The position numbers and the translations under genes are program-made. Shown one piece after another: positions 63,831-64,000 of a DNA stretch of 64,000 nucleotides; positions within the stretch are counted from its first letter, which is position 1, and each line of letters opens with the position of its first letter. The notes below the pieces were generated by a model. It saw only the letters and a list, made by a program, of their open reading frames with translations. It had not been told where the DNA came from and did not search any database. Origin of the DNA: Acinetobacter sp. WCHA55 (lineage in GTDB: Bacteria > Pseudomonadota > Gammaproteobacteria > Pseudomonadales > Moraxellaceae); the NCBI RefSeq assembly GCF_002165305.2, contig NZ_CP032286.1:1364001-1428000 (forward strand). Direction: 5' to 3'.

Positions 63831-64000
63831 TTTTTTGCCATCGCTTCCTGGATGATTTCGGCCTTTAATCGCTCTTCCGCATACATCTTTTTAAGTCTGG
63901 TATTTTCGGCTTCTAGCTCTTTCAGTCGAGCCATTAATGATGTATCCATACCACCATATTTGGCACGCCATTTATAAAAGGTAGCATTACTCATGCCGTG
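63824..64000 (-). CDS. IS3-family OrfA, 5' end outside window
   Basis: The last ~58 codons are present: [19 protein letters not shown] ends the HTH, then a leucine-zipper stretch ([18 protein letters not shown]). Stop at 63824-63826. Confidence 0.85.
   Translation of the reverse strand, partial: HGMSNATFYKWRAKYGGMDTSLMARLKELEAENTRLKKMYAEERLKAEIIQEAMAKKW

Larger units (their letters stand above)
62954..64000 (-). mobile_element. IS3-family insertion sequence, incomplete at window edge
   Basis: Carries orfB and the 3' part of orfA on the minus strand. The end near 62954 (TGACCTGACTTAG) is a plausible inverted-repeat terminus, judged only by distance from orfB. The other end lies beyond 64000. 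Confidence 0.75.

Overview
The window looks like an Acinetobacter chromosome carrying a prophage. The evidence is low GC, a monomeric NADP isocitrate dehydrogenase, a Moraxellaceae-style set of housekeeping genes, and phage proteins of the type seen in Acinetobacter siphophages. Species cannot be fixed from sequence reading alone.

Chromosomal part (1 to about 22.75 kb): the 5' part of argF, a TetR regulator divergent from a prpB-prpC pair (propionate/2-methylcitrate), a DUF2147 secreted protein, a Fur-box-preceded alpha/beta hydrolase (siderophore-esterase-like), an AlkK-type acyl-CoA synthetase, a 37-residue zinc-ribbon-like protein, bioB, queG back to back with nnr-acyP, a SlyD-like PPIase, a type II NADH dehydrogenase, a PBP5/6-type carboxypeptidase, an M61 peptidase, a periplasmic transthyretin-like hydrolase, icd (monomeric), a membrane/coiled-coil orphan and an RluE-like pseudouridine synthase. 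Most genes are separated by shared bidirectional terminators.

Prophage (about 22.8 to about 62.9 kb). The left arm is on the minus strand: AlpA-like regulator, methyltransferase, ERF annealing protein and small ORFs, read from a repressor-controlled promoter near 26.58 kb. Next comes a lysogenic operon, cI followed by an ATPase with a GHKL fold, a STAS-like DUF4325 protein and a single-pass membrane protein; this sits where lambda keeps rexAB. The rightward early operon (cro, CII-like, an array of five evenly spaced hairpins, an O-like replication gene with iterons, a PD-(D/E)XK nuclease, a Q-like antiterminator) is followed by a leader with three terminators. The late operon then runs: a second nuclease paralog, metallopeptidase, TerS, TerL, DUF935 portal, Mu-F-like protein, protease/scaffold, decoration and capsid proteins, Mu-like neck/tail-completion proteins, tail tube, chaperone, two exported accessory proteins, tape measure, several large tail proteins, holin, GH108 endolysin and an Rz1-like lipoprotein. 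A DUF4062 gene on the minus strand and an incomplete IS3-family element close the window. No integrase is visible.

Five copies of a 16-bp palindrome (three between cI and cro, two at the left promoter) tie both early promoters to CI. Terminator-like hairpins between many late genes imply that Q-type antitermination is needed for late expression. The best candidate for an undescribed system is the three-gene cassette co-transcribed with cI; DUF4062 at the right end is a second candidate for lysogen-expressed phage resistance.
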